A stretch of 64,000 nt of DNA from Fuerstiella sp. (GTDB lineage: Bacteria; Planctomycetota; Planctomycetia; Planctomycetales; Planctomycetaceae): contig JAKVAZ010000001.1 in the NCBI GenBank assembly GCA_022447225.1, positions 277,822 through 341,821 on the forward strand, given 5' to 3'. The translations under genes were made by a program, and so were the position numbers. Shown here one piece after another: positions 55,295 through 64,000 of this stretch (positions are counted from its first letter, which is position 1; every line of letters begins with the position of its first letter). The notes beneath the pieces were generated by a model. That model was given only the letters and a program-made list of their open reading frames with translations, ran no database searches and was not told the origin of the DNA.

Positions 55295-56446
55295 TCAGCG
55301 CTGGTCGAGTGGAGTCCATTCACGGTTCTCCGGTCCGGTGTAGTTTGCACCCGGCCGAATAATTTTACCTTCTTCCCTCTGCTCAATCACATGGGCACCC
55401 CATCCCGCCACGCGGGCAATCACAAACAGCGGGGTGAACATATCTGTGGGCACACCCATTTGGTTGTATGAGACTGCTGAAAACCAGTCCAGGTTGGGAA
55501 ACATCTTCTTACTTTCCCACATCACGGTTTCCAGACGAGCCGCGATATCAAACATCTTTCGATCACCGGCCTCGTCTGAGAGCTGTTTGGCAATCGATCG
55601 AATCACTTCATTGCGGGGATCTCCTGTGGTGTACACCGGATGTCCAAAGCCGATGACGATTTCCTTACGCGCCACGCGTTCTCTGATATCAGCTTCGGCC
55701 TGATCCGGATTGTCGTAACGACTCTGTGTATAGAAGGCGACTTCGTTTGCTCCGCCGTGCTTTGGACCTCGCAGAGCTCCAATGGCTCCCGTGATCGATG
55801 AGTACAAATCGGATTCCGTACCGGCGATCACACGTGCGGTAAACGTAGAAGCATTCAGCTCGTGTTCCGCATACAGGTTCAGAGAAGTGTGCATTGCACG
55901 AATCCAGGATTCGTTCGGTTTTCGCTGATGCAGCAGTTCCAGAAAGTGTTCTCCGATGGAATCCGCGTCGGACGTGACTTCGATCCGCCTGCCGTCGCGT
56001 GCAAAATGATACCAGTAAAGAAGCATCGACGGGAAAGCAGCCATCAGGCGGTCAAAGTGTGTTCGCGCCGCTTCCGACGGATGTTCTTCCGATTCGGGGA
56101 AGCAATGGCCCATCATGGAGCAACCGGTGCGGAGCACATCCATCGGATGCGCTGTTTCCGGAATCAGTTCCAGCGCGCTTATAACGGTAGCCGGCAGCTC
56201 ACGAAACGACTTCAGCCGGGATTTGTACTCAGCCAGTTCAGCCGGATTTGGAAGTTCGCCGTGAATCAGCAGCCAGGCAATCTCTTCAAATTCCGCCGTG
56301 TCGGCGAAATCGAGGATGTCATAACCACGATAGTGCAGATCATTTCCGGTATTCCCGACAGTACAAATCGCTGTGTTGGCCGCGACCACACCCGAGAGTG
56401 CAACGGATTTTTTGGGTTTTCGGGTCGGTTGTTGAACGGTTGTCAT
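55295..56446 (-). CDS. prpC: 2-methylcitrate synthase / citrate synthase
   Basis: A 383-residue type II citrate synthase family enzyme. The catalytic region has [16 protein letters not shown] (His), [20 protein letters not shown] (second His) and a C-terminal Asp region near [15 protein letters not shown]. The N-terminal [20 protein letters not shown] is typical of the short, methylcitrate-type branch. The methylisocitrate lyase gene prpB starts the same transcript 66 bases upstream, so it most likely condenses propionyl-CoA with oxaloacetate, though a citrate synthase role cannot be excluded. The stop lies about 200 bases before the sigma gene. Confidence 0.9.
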   Translation of the reverse strand: MTTVQQPTRKPKKSVALSGVVAANTAICTVGNTGNDLHYRGYDILDFADTAEFEEIAWLLIHGELPNPAELAEYKSRLKSFRELPATVISALELIPETAHPMDVLRTGCSMMGHCFPESEEHPSEAARTHFDRLMAAFPSMLLYWYHFARDGRRIEVTSDADSIGEHFLELLHQRKPNESWIRAMHTSLNLYAEHELNASTFTARVIAGTESDLYSSITGAIGALRGPKHGGANEVAFYTQSRYDNPDQAEADIRERVARKEIVIGFGHPVYTTGDPRNEVIRSIAKQLSDEAGDRKMFDIAARLETVMWESKKMFPNLDWFSAVSYNQMGVPTDMFTPLFVIARVAGWGAHVIEQREEGKIIRPGANYTGPENREWTPLDQR

Positions 56447-56512
56447 GTCAGTTGGTCTCCGTAAGGAGTCAGAACGTTATTCCGGACCCGGATCAGGCGA
56501 GTGACATCCGCT

Positions 56513-57403
56513 TTAGACGGAACGCTGTGATCCATCGCGTGCGAACAAATCATCCAGTTTCTGTTCGTAGTCATGGTAACCCAGTAACTCATACAGTTCT
56601 TCTCGTGTCTGCATTGTATCGACCACTGCTTGTTGGGTCCCCTGCGTCCGAATGACCTGGTAAACATTCCTCGCGGCTGCGTTGGCAGCTCGAAATGCGG
56701 AAAGCGGATACAGTGCAATGCGAACACCCGCACCCGCCAGTTGTTCAACCGTGAACAGAGGTGTCCTGCCAAATTCAGTGATATTGGCAAGCACCGGCAC
56801 ATCGAATGCCGCTGAGAATTTCTGATATTCGTTTAACGAATTCATCGCTTCCGGAAAAATCATGTCAGCACCAGCAGCAACGCACGCGGCAGCGCGTGCG
56901 ATGGCGGAATCAATTCCCTGTTCAGCATAGGCATCAATTCTCGCCATAATGACAAAATCGTCATTCAGCTTGGCATCGACTGCAGCCTTAATGCGGTCAA
57001 CCATCTCATTTTGCGACACGACAACTTTATTGGGTCGGTGCCCGCAGCGTTTTTGCTGTTCCTGATCTTCGATGTGGACTCCGGCGGCACCGGAGCGATC
57101 CATCATACGAACCGTGCGAGCGATATTGAAGGCCCCGCCCCAGCCGGTGTCGATGTCCACCAGCACCGGCAGTGTGGTGACGTCGGTGATCCGGCGCAGA
57201 TCAATCAGCACGTCTTCCATGGAGGTAATGCCCAAATCCGGAATGCCGCACGATCCGGCCGCAACACCTCCACCCGACAGATACAATGCCTGAAACCCGC
57301 TTGATTCGGCCAGTAAGGCGTGGCAGGCATTGATCACACCCACACACTGGAGTGGAGATTCTTCAGCAATGGCAGTGCGAAGATGAGCTCCTGGACCTGG
57401 CAT
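56513..57403 (-). CDS. prpB: Methylisocitrate lyase
   Basis: A 296-residue TIM-barrel enzyme of the isocitrate lyase family. The catalytic signature is [20 protein letters not shown] with the Lys-Arg-Cys-Gly-His loop (near residue 120). Metal and phosphate sites include [20 protein letters not shown] and [19 protein letters not shown]. It splits 2-methylisocitrate into pyruvate and succinate in propionate breakdown. It is the first of a two-gene unit with prpC; no prpD or acnD is seen in the window. Confidence 0.93.
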   Translation of the reverse strand: MPGPGAHLRTAIAEESPLQCVGVINACHALLAESSGFQALYLSGGGVAAGSCGIPDLGITSMEDVLIDLRRITDVTTLPVLVDIDTGWGGAFNIARTVRMMDRSGAAGVHIEDQEQQKRCGHRPNKVVVSQNEMVDRIKAAVDAKLNDDFVIMARIDAYAEQGIDSAIARAAACVAAGADMIFPEAMNSLNEYQKFSAAFDVPVLANITEFGRTPLFTVEQLAGAGVRIALYPLSAFRAANAAARNVYQVIRTQGTQQAVVDTMQTREELYELLGYHDYEQKLDDLFARDGSQRSV

Positions 57404-57802
57404 GGCATTCGACCGTCAGAATTACGGGAAGGATCAGACGTTTGGTCATGCTCCGGGATTTTGCCGTGACTATCCACGGACGGAGCCTGAATTCCGGGAA
57501 TCGAGCACACAATTATCGATCCTGTCCCGCGTGTGCCGGACAATATGGCCCGTTATCGTGTCCTCTCACCGCCAGTGACATGGCGGCACCTGCGACGAGC
57601 GTGAATGATTCATGCAGACCGCTTTCCCTTTTCTAAGTGGTTAGATAACGGACCCAGGAATCGCAAACTTGTCCAGCGATTGCCGCACGCTGTCGAGTAT
57701 CGCGTTGACGAAAAGAAGACTGACCTGGAGGCATGATTTCGTAAGGCGACTAATAATGGCAAGGCCACCCCACAGACTTGTCAGCTCGTGATCATGCCGT
57801 CC
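57404..57802. other. Intergenic region without a recognised gene
   Basis: About 400 bases between two minus-strand genes, presumably holding the promoter of prpB and the terminator of the alanine dehydrogenase gene. Short open frames (for example 57352-57636, plus) have no family signature. No clear hairpin with T-run was seen. Confidence 0.4.
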
Positions 57803-58906
57803 CTATCGGTACTCCGACCAGGACAGGCCGAAAGTATCAGCAACGGTCTGGCTGGTCAGTTTGCCATCAATCATATTCACTGCCGCCGCCAGACCTGCGT
57901 CCTTTGACGTCGACTGGACCAGTCCGTCGTTCGCAATCCGCAGAACATAAGGGAACGTCACATTGCACAAAGCATAGGTGCTGGTTCGTCCGACGGCTCC
58001 CGGCATGTTGGTGACACAGTAGTGCACAATATTGTCCACAATGTACGTTGGTTGGGAATGTGTTGTCGGCCGCGAGGATTCTGTGCAGCCTCCCTGATCA
58101 ATGGATACGTCGATGATGACTGCGCCGGGTTTCATTACTTTGAGATCCTCAGCTGTGACCAGTTGAGGAGCCTTGGCGCCGGGAATCAGGACGGCTCCGA
58201 TGACCAGATCAGCCCGCTGTAGCTGGTCACGAACATTGTGTCGGTCGCTGAACACCGTGTTGACATTTGCCGGCATGATGTCTTCCAGATACCTCAACCG
58301 ATCCACATTGATGTCCAGTATGACAACATCCGCCTGAAATCCGGCCGCAATCTGCGCCGCGTTTTTGCCAACGATTCCGCCGCCAAGGACGGCAATGTGA
58401 GCCGGAGCCACACCGGCAACGCCGCCCAGAAGAATTCCACGGCCATCCTGCGGACGTTCCAGGTATTTCGCCCCCTGCTGCACACTCATCCGTCCGGCCA
58501 CTTCGCTCATTGGTGTCAGCAATGGAAGGTTTCCGTCTTTGCCTCGCAATGTTTCATAGGCGATCGCCGTCACTTTCGATTCCAGCACATTTCGCGTCAG
58601 CTCCTCATCAGCCGCAAAATGAAAGTAGGTAAAAAGCATCTGGCCTTGTCGCAACAGTGGCCATTCTGATGCCAGCGGTTCTTTGACCTTGACCACAAGG
58701 TCTGCAGCGGAAAAGACCTCACTGTGGTTTTCGACAATCGTTGCGCCGGCAGCGGCATACTCGGTGGCAGGAATTCCGCTGCCCGCGCCGGCTTCGCGTT
58801 CAACCACGACCTGGTGGCCTGCAGCCACAAGTTCCTCGGCGCCACTTGGCAGCATTGCCACTCGGTACTCGTCCGTTTTAATCTCACAGGGAACGCCAAC
58901 AATCAT
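57803..58906 (-). CDS. ald: Alanine dehydrogenase
   Basis: A 367-residue enzyme of the alanine dehydrogenase/PNT family. Opening MIVGVPCEIKTDEYRVAMLP, substrate-site Lys in LVVKVKEPLASE and His in FTYFHFAADEE, NAD-binding fold IAVLGGGIVGKNAAQIAAGF, and VIIDVSIDQGGCTESSRPTT with the family's catalytic Asp. It interconverts alanine and pyruvate plus ammonia. The ATG at 58906 with GGAAA upstream is preferred to an ATG at 58936. It is monocistronic by its flanks. Confidence 0.93.
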   Translation of the reverse strand: MIVGVPCEIKTDEYRVAMLPSGAEELVAAGHQVVVEREAGAGSGIPATEYAAAGATIVENHSEVFSAADLVVKVKEPLASEWPLLRQGQMLFTYFHFAADEELTRNVLESKVTAIAYETLRGKDGNLPLLTPMSEVAGRMSVQQGAKYLERPQDGRGILLGGVAGVAPAHIAVLGGGIVGKNAAQIAAGFQADVVILDINVDRLRYLEDIMPANVNTVFSDRHNVRDQLQRADLVIGAVLIPGAKAPQLVTAEDLKVMKPGAVIIDVSIDQGGCTESSRPTTHSQPTYIVDNIVHYCVTNMPGAVGRTSTYALCNVTFPYVLRIANDGLVQSTSKDAGLAAAVNMIDGKLTSQTVADTFGLSWSEYR

Positions 58907-59320
58907 AGTTTTTGCTTTCCGAAGCCGCTGATTCACAAAGTTTCCCTACCGGTAACCAGCAGTGAATTTCCGGACCGATCAGACGGTCCAATAGCGCCGA
59001 CTTTCGGCAGTATGGACATTTCGAGCGACCTGGCCAGCGATGCGCCAGGTTCGGTCCGTTCACGGGAGCCGTTCGTCCGGATTATCTTTGGTTCACAGAG
59101 GAACAGGGAACCGGCACAGGCCGAAAGTTGTTCCGTCAATGTGGTTACTTAGGCAGAGCGATCTGCCATTATGGGGAATCTGCAGTGATCAGCAGGAGAT
59201 AACGAAGGTGTTGCGAAATCGCAGATGATTTTACCTTGCTGCAGATTTCTCGGTACTTTTCTGAGCTGCCGGGGTTAGTTCCTGATGTGTAAGAAGAAAA
59301 TCACGCTCAGGGATAATTCA
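58907..59320. other. Divergent intergenic region
   Basis: About 410 bases between the minus-strand alanine dehydrogenase gene and the plus-strand candidate selenoprotein gene. It holds both promoters and no recognised gene. AGGGA at 59309-59313 is the ribosome binding site of the next gene. Confidence 0.45.
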
Positions 59321-60547
59321 ATGCGACCGATATTCTGTGGATTTTTCACACTGGTGATCACGACCGCAACGTTGGCCGACGATTTCTCGATGGCCCGACT
59401 TGCCGCAAAATACCGGGCGATACGTCCCAATGACAATGAGCTTGCCATGTATCGGCTCGACTGGGCAGAGTCACTTTCGGTTGCCCGGGAGCGTGCACAA
59501 TCAGAAAACCGACCGGTATGTCTTGCGGTGATCCACGCCCGCTACGGAGACCTCACTTCCGGACACTGCTGAGCAACAGCTACGCAGGTCCGTGGGACCT
59601 CACTTGTGGATGGGGCAGTGGTCCGCGCACTGCAGCCTTACATTGTAACTTCGTGGCACGGTCATCGAGACGATCCCGATATCCCCGAAGCGGTGCGCCG
59701 CGTGTGGCAGCAAAAATTTGCTGCAGGCCACAAGACTCGCCCTGGCAAACGTCTAAACGTGCCTTCAGGTGGGCCGCAGAGTCAAAGCAATGTCGACATT
59801 GTGATTCTGGATGCGGAAGGCAACCTGGTTCACTGGTTTGATGCGGCGAGGTCGGCCGGCCGGGACGAGCGGGGAGGCCCAGGAAAACGGAATCGACGTG
59901 GAAAGAAAACCCGGCGAGACCCGCAGTCACTCGCCAAATACACGGCTGCACAACTCAAGCTGGCTTCCGGCAAGCTGGGTCTTGACACCAGTCACCGGCA
60001 CAAACTGCGACCGGTCACACTGCCGCAGCTGGACGGCATCCCGGGGATACGCATCCTGTGTACGCTGGAGGACGACCGTATGGTGGCCTACAGCGCGCCG
60101 ACCGTTGAGGTGGTACCGATTAAGAGTGCTGAGCGTTCTTTGCTGACCTGGTCCGACCAAAAACGCACCGTCGACGCCGGCGAACTCCACAGCTGGTTCA
60201 GCCAGGTCTATCCGCCGGGCATCATGGAACGTACCAATCCTCAGACCAAAGAGGTTTATCGTATCCAGTCGGTTGAGGGCACGCTGACTCTTGCCCCGGC
60301 CGGTCACAGCAGCGGGTACCGATTGATGGTTCTCACGGGCACGATTGGCCTGACCGACGAAGGCGAAGACCATTTCCGCTACGATGGCCGGCTGGAGATT
60401 CTGCTGGCCTACCCGGAAGAGAGCACCGACTTTTCAGCGGTGAAGGGCGTGTTTGAGGGAATCTATCCCCGATGGGACCGAATGCACAGTCGCCGGCGCA
60501 ACATTCCGCTGCGGGCCGTCTTCGAATCAATCGACACCGATTTATGA
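59321..60547 (+). CDS. Candidate selenoprotein with thioredoxin-like fold (in-frame TGA)
   Basis: If TGA at 59570-59572 is read as selenocysteine, the frame gives 408 residues. Residues 1-19 are a signal peptide. From about residue 45 the pattern LDWAESLSVARERAQSENRP, then VCLAVIHARYG, S-G-H-C83-U84, and DGAVVRALQPYIVTSWHG looks like a thioredoxin fold with the redox site at the Cys-Sec pair. A later VDIVILDAEGNLVHWF strand fits that fold. The C-terminal 190 residues (from about KLRPVTLPQLDGIPGIRILC) are of unknown type. The coding frame is identical on both sides of the TGA, and a hairpin stands at SECIS distance. The alternative is a gene with one nonsense mutation. AGGGA precedes the ATG. 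The family is not recognised by name. Confidence 0.6.
59573..59600 (+). promoter_or_regulatory. Putative bacterial SECIS element
   Basis: Directly after the TGA come 13 unpaired bases, then AGGTCC (59586-59591), loop GTG (59592-59594) and GGACCT (59595-59600), a perfect 6-bp stem. The apical loop begins 19 bases after the TGA and opens with G. This agrees with the general rule for bacterial SECIS elements: 16-37 bases from UGA to loop, a 3-14-base loop and a G in its first two positions. The stem is short, which lowers certainty. Confidence 0.5.
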
Positions 60548-60735
60548 ATACACCTGGTTGATTATAATCGTATGCAAGGGAAGGTTCGGTTCCCGGCCGC
60601 TGACTCTGTGACGAACATAAAATCTATGCTGAAGCAGGACGACAGTTTGCTGTAGTCCTGCGGGGCAAGCCCCCGTAACAAAGCAATGTTGCGAAATAGT
60701 TTGTTCATCGATTCGTATTCTTCGTGGTCGTTATC

Positions 60736-62073
60736 ATGCGTTGGTTAAAGACATTCCTGCCTGCCCTGATGGCCATCGCCGTCGTTTGCCCTGTCTCCAG
60801 AGGCTCCGCAAAACCCAATATCGTTCTGATTTTAGTGGATGATCTTGGATATGGAGATTTAACAAGCTTTGGGGCGGACGACCTGCATACGCCACATATC
60901 GATGAATTGATGTCACGCGGGATGCGTTGTGACCAGTTCTACGCAAACTGTACGGTCTGCTCTCCAACCCGGGCCTCTTTGATGACAGGTCGCTATCCGG
61001 ATTTGGTGGGCGTTCCTGGCGTTATTCGTCAGTGGAACGATGACAGTTGGGGGTACCTCGACCCGAATGTCGACACGCTTCCACAACTGCTGAAAACCGC
61101 AGGTTACAACACGGCGATGGTGGGCAAGTGGCATCTGGGGTTTGAGCCCCCGAACACACCGAATGTACGCGGGTTCGATTTTTTTCACGGATTTCTTGCC
61201 GACATGATGGACGATTACCGGTCACACCTTCGAGGTGGAAAAAACTGGATGCGACGCAACCAGGAAGTCGTTGATCCCGAAGGACACGCGACCGATCTGT
61301 TCTCACAATGGTCGATTGATTACATCAATGAACACAGCGGACAGGACACACCATTTTTCCTGTATTTGGCGTACAATGCACCACATTTTCCGATTCAGCC
61401 TCCAAAGGAGTGGCTGACGAAGGTGAAATCCCGTGAACCTCAGCTCGACGACACTCGGGTTGCCAACGTGGCGTTCATAGAGCATCTGGATAACGGCATC
61501 GGCAGCGTCGTGGCTGCAATCAAAGCTGCCGGTATCGAAGACAATACGATCGTGATCTTTTCTTCCGATAACGGTGGTTCGCTTTCACACGCCCAGAGCA
61601 ACGGCGCACTGCGGGGCGGAAAACAGGATCACTGGGAAGGAGGGATTCGTGTTCCAACCTGTGTTGTGTGGCCAGGTAAAATCCCGCAGCAGCGATCGAA
61701 CGCCATCGGAATGACGATGGATTTCTTACCGACACTGTGTGAGATCGCCGGGGCGGAAGTCAGGGGACCCGTCGATGGCAGAAGTCTCACCGATGTGTGG
61801 TTCCGGAGTGCTCGCGGAGATTCACAACGTACCTTGATCTGGGTCCGTCGTGAAGGAAACAGACGCTACCAGGGTCGTGCTTATTATGCGATTCGAAAAG
61901 GACCATGGAAATTGCAGCAAAGTTCACCCTTCGAACCCATGGTGCTGGTGAATCTGGATAAGGACCCAGGTGAGCGGAATCCACAAGCTGCCGATAATGA
62001 GATCGCCGGTCGTTTACGAAAGGAACTGATGCTGCATTTGCAGCGCGCCGGAGCTGTCCGCTGGCAGCCGTAA
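60736..62073 (+). CDS. Secreted type I sulfatase
   Basis: A 445-residue sulfatase of the alkaline phosphatase superfamily. A signal peptide (LPALMAIAVVCPVSRGSA) comes first, then metal ligands in NIVLILVDDLGYGDLTSFGA. The formylglycine site is C75 in NCTVCSPTRASLMTGRYPD, and MVGKWHLGFEPPN, PFFLYLAYNAPHFPIQPP and IFSSDNGGSLSHAQSNGAL complete the active site. It needs the formylglycine-generating enzyme, not seen here. It most likely removes sulfate from algal or other polysaccharides outside the cytoplasm. A damaged relative lies at about 62970-63090. Confidence 0.95.
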   Translation: MRWLKTFLPALMAIAVVCPVSRGSAKPNIVLILVDDLGYGDLTSFGADDLHTPHIDELMSRGMRCDQFYANCTVCSPTRASLMTGRYPDLVGVPGVIRQWNDDSWGYLDPNVDTLPQLLKTAGYNTAMVGKWHLGFEPPNTPNVRGFDFFHGFLADMMDDYRSHLRGGKNWMRRNQEVVDPEGHATDLFSQWSIDYINEHSGQDTPFFLYLAYNAPHFPIQPPKEWLTKVKSREPQLDDTRVANVAFIEHLDNGIGSVVAAIKAAGIEDNTIVIFSSDNGGSLSHAQSNGALRGGKQDHWEGGIRVPTCVVWPGKIPQQRSNAIGMTMDFLPTLCEIAGAEVRGPVDGRSLTDVWFRSARGDSQRTLIWVRREGNRRYQGRAYYAIRKGPWKLQQSSPFEPMVLVNLDKDPGERNPQAADNEIAGRLRKELMLHLQRAGAVRWQP

Positions 62074-62277
62074 GCAACCATTTTTCTGAAATCATACTGG
62101 GAACAGTGGTACTGTCGGTCGTTGAATTAAAAACAATGAACCTGACATCTGATTCTTCTGCAGCGGCCAACAATTTTGCGCAACAGGGCGCCAGCCTCAG
62201 TTGGAATGTCGGGCCAAATTTGTAATTCCGAATCACTCTAGATAACCCGGTGACGGACAAGAGTATGAGCCAATCCT

Positions 62278-62829
62278 ATGTTTGACTTCATTTTCCGACG
62301 TGGCAATCCGACGAATGACTGGCATCAACCGCCAGATTTGAAGCTGACTGCTGAGTTGGATATGCCGTCCCTGAACGGAATCCGACTTGGCGCTCGATTC
62401 GATCAGCTTTCGTTTCTCGGTCGAAACGATGCCTCTCATATGGGCACTCTGTATTACTTTAGTCTGGGAATCGGCATTGACCGTGCGGAAGACGAAACAT
62501 TTGATGGATATGTCGTCGTTTTAGACGAACACGACCAGCCGTGTTCTCCTTATCGCGGAACGCTCCTGTGGAAACATGGTCAACTGGATCTGAATCAATT
62601 GACCCGAGACCGTTTGTCCGAAATGTTTGGAGAGTGGTACTGGATAGACACTGATGCCGATGAATCTATTGCGTTCTATGAGTATCCCGACTACGAAATG
62701 CAGATTGAAATGGCCCCCTGCGGAGTGGTCAGGCGATTGCTTCTGACAAGGTGTCCGCTGATGTCCGATCCTGCCCAAAGGGATTCGTATAATGTTGACA
62801 AACCGTGGCCACCAAAATTCGGCAGCTAA
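62278..62829 (+). CDS. Hypothetical protein of unknown family
   Basis: A 183-residue acidic, Trp/Tyr-rich soluble protein without signal peptide. Segments such as YFSLGIGIDRAEDETFDGYV, LSEMFGEWYWIDTDADESIA and YEYPDYEMQIEMAP suggest an alpha/beta fold. The outline resembles small immunity-type proteins, but no family is recognised. It stands between an intact sulfatase gene and a sulfatase fragment, which hints at a region of gene turnover. Confidence 0.6.
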   Translation: MFDFIFRRGNPTNDWHQPPDLKLTAELDMPSLNGIRLGARFDQLSFLGRNDASHMGTLYYFSLGIGIDRAEDETFDGYVVVLDEHDQPCSPYRGTLLWKHGQLDLNQLTRDRLSEMFGEWYWIDTDADESIAFYEYPDYEMQIEMAPCGVVRRLLLTRCPLMSDPAQRDSYNVDKPWPPKFGS

Positions 62830-62969
62830 CAATCGGTTGTCCCGCAAACTCAGGCCATGCGGCTTCCGAATGTAATGACGTGTACCGCAGCACAGTGACG
62901 CTGTATCGAACACATGATCAGCGATTTCGTTCGTGTATCGTCAGCTGCGGACAACATGCGAATTATCCT

Positions 62970-63090
62970 GCCATCCCGACGGTCGTGACTCGAATGACAA
63001 TAGATTTCCTGCCGATGCCCTACGAATTCGTCTGTCGTTCACAAAAAGAACTGATGCTGGGTTTCCAAGGTGCCGGTGCCATCGTTCGCT
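62970..63090 (+). pseudogene. Decayed sulfatase fragment
   Basis: Within a 106-codon open frame (62805-63125) two pieces match the sulfatase at 60736-62073: MTIDFLPM against MTMDFLPT (intact protein near residue 330), then KELMLGFQGAGAIVR against KELMLHLQRAGAVRW (intact protein C-terminus). The roughly 90 residues that separate these in the intact protein are absent here. The piece therefore looks like a duplicated sulfatase C-terminus with an internal deletion. Confidence 0.6.
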
Positions 63091-63242
63091 TTGATCAACA
63101 GTGTTCTGTGAACTCACAACGGTAATGGCAGTAACGCTTACAGAAGAATCGAAGTCTATGAACCAGACGTTCGATCTCCTGCAGCATTTTTCTGGTATCA
63201 GCTGTAGCACATATTATTCGGTTGACCACACCGTCAGCAGTC

Positions 63243-64000
63243 TCAATAGGACTGGACTGTCAGGCGGGCCAGATCAACGTGAACCTCAACGGGTGCATCA
63301 GCTCCGTCTCGAATCACATCCAGATAAAGATGTCCATCGGAAACAGTAATGGCTTCGGACAGGTCGAACTCACTGGTAATCGAACCGCCATTAATTCCGA
63401 CAATCATGTCACCAACCACGAGTCCTGCCAGATCAGCCGGGGAACCCGCATTAACTTTCTGAATCCCGTAAGCTGACAAGTCCGGAATCAGGATGCAGTC
63501 AATTCCGAAATACCAACTGGTGGCAACGATTCCAGGGCTCGGTGGACAATGGATCACTCGGAAATGGCATGGTGTCCAGCAGTCCCAGTAGCCTGGAGTC
63601 ACGCAATAGTCCCACCAGTGACAGTGGTACGTGTCCCAGCAATGTCCGACAACGAAGTCCAGCCACCAATGACAGCGGGAACCCAGTGTTAAATTCCTGA
63701 GAGCCATTCTTCGCGATCTTCGGTACTGATTCGATAACCCAATTCCCACATGATAGGAACTACGGTTGCGTATCCTCGACAGCCCACCACGCAGATCTTT
63801 CCAATCGACCCTCTTCCTCAAATCCGGCTTGCGACCGACTCGGTTTCTCAAAACATCTTTGAAACGCTCCAATCCAATATTCGGTTTTCCGGAGCCAGTT
63901 CGACGCTTATTGCCCCGACGCTTATCATCGGGACGTTTTTCGATCTGCCGTTTGTCACCCCGACGCTTATCATCGGGACGTTTTTCGATCTGCCGTTTGT
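63243..64000 (-). CDS. PDZ domain protein with basic repeats, 5' end outside the window
   Basis: The frame is open from its stop at 63243 to the end of the window, so the true start lies beyond base 64000; a TTG at 63872 is only an internal codon. Visible parts, in order: two copies of a 15-residue basic repeat (RQIEKRPDDKRRGDK type), an Arg-rich region, a central Trp/Cys/His-rich segment of about 45 residues (for example GHCWDTYHCHWWDYC), and a C-terminal PDZ domain (YGIQKVNAGSPADLAGLVVG, then DMIVGINGG). Similar Trp/Cys-rich plus PDZ proteins occur in planctomycetes. They are likely exported and attached to the cell surface, but function is unknown. Confidence 0.75.
   Translation of the reverse strand, partial: KRQIEKRPDDKRRGDKRQIEKRPDDKRRGNKRRTGSGKPNIGLERFKDVLRNRVGRKPDLRKRVDWKDLRGGLSRIRNRSSYHVGIGLSNQYRRSRRMALRNLTLGSRCHWWLDFVVGHCWDTYHCHWWDYCVTPGYWDCWTPCHFRVIHCPPSPGIVATSWYFGIDCILIPDLSAYGIQKVNAGSPADLAGLVVGDMIVGINGGSITSEFDLSEAITVSDGHLYLDVIRDGADAPVEVHVDLARLTVQSY
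63913..64000. repeat. 45-bp tandem repeat at the right edge
   Basis: The unit beginning CCCCGACGCTTATCATCGGG at 63913 recurs at 63958 with almost no change and continues to the window edge. A partial, diverged unit (CGACGCTTATTG) precedes it at 63901. The period of 45 bases equals 15 codons of the PDZ protein, so copy changes keep the frame. The array probably continues beyond the window. Confidence 0.92.

Noticed and set aside
59606..60547. Separate gene starting at the GTG at 59606
   Set aside because: The frame continues without a break from before the TGA, there is no good ribosome binding site at 59606, and the thioredoxin-like pattern spans the TGA.
60660..60676. GC-rich hairpin CGGGGC-AAG-CCCCCG before the sulfatase gene
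   Set aside because: Short stem, no T-run on either side, and no gene end that needs it within reach on the minus strand; too weak to call a terminator.
63913..64000. CRISPR array suspected from two near-identical repeats at the right edge
   Set aside because: The units are directly adjacent with no spacers, and the 45-base period is in frame with a coding sequence.

Overview
The window looks like a chromosomal segment of a planctomycete (order Planctomycetales, moderate GC). The evidence is a set of families that cluster in that phylum: a DUF1501 protein paired with a PSCyt1/DUF1549/DUF1553 cytochrome protein, a MoxR-DUF58-BatA-vWA cassette, BBP7- and BBP2-type outer-membrane barrels, an ABC permease fused to a CPBP protease, a secreted sulfatase, and a Trp/Cys/His-rich PDZ protein. 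Genus cannot be fixed from the sequence alone; no rRNA or tRNA gene was recognised.

Bases 0.6-17 kb form a surface-polysaccharide locus. It holds two sulfotransferases, two MBOAT O-acyltransferases with SGNH-type partners, a HisF/HisH/WbpG trio of the kind that turns an N-acetyl sugar into an acetamidino sugar, a capsule-synthesis-like glycosyltransferase, a DUF4254 protein and a family 9 glycosyltransferase. Together these predict an acetylated, sulfated and amidinated glycan. Bases 17.3-21.4 kb carry the PSCyt/DUF1501 pair, 22-28.8 kb the MoxR cassette, and 29.8-31.7 kb a BBP7 barrel with a Gly-Thr-Asp repeat. From 32 to 38 kb come an altronate dehydratase homologue, a CBS protein, a type 4 uracil-DNA glycosylase and a BBP2 porin ending in a strong terminator.

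Bases 38-49 kb are mostly housekeeping: an ABC exporter with fused protease, sdhCAB, rnpA, an FHA protein, a LipB-like protein that lacks the catalytic residues, and lipA. Bases 49.8-59 kb hold a TPR-like protein, an SDR, a cytochrome c/sugar dehydrogenase, an amidohydrolase, an ECF-type sigma factor, prpC and prpB (methylcitrate cycle), and alanine dehydrogenase.

The most striking observation is at 59.3-60.5 kb. A secreted thioredoxin-like reading frame is interrupted by one in-frame TGA directly after a Cys codon and then continues for over 300 codons in the same frame. A perfect 6-bp hairpin starts 13 nt after the TGA, with its apical loop (GTG) 19 nt after it, which fits the published bacterial SECIS rules. 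It is therefore a candidate selenoprotein, with a nonsense-mutated pseudogene as the alternative. The window ends with a sulfatase, a decayed sulfatase fragment and the 3' part of a PDZ protein whose upstream part carries 45-bp tandem repeats.
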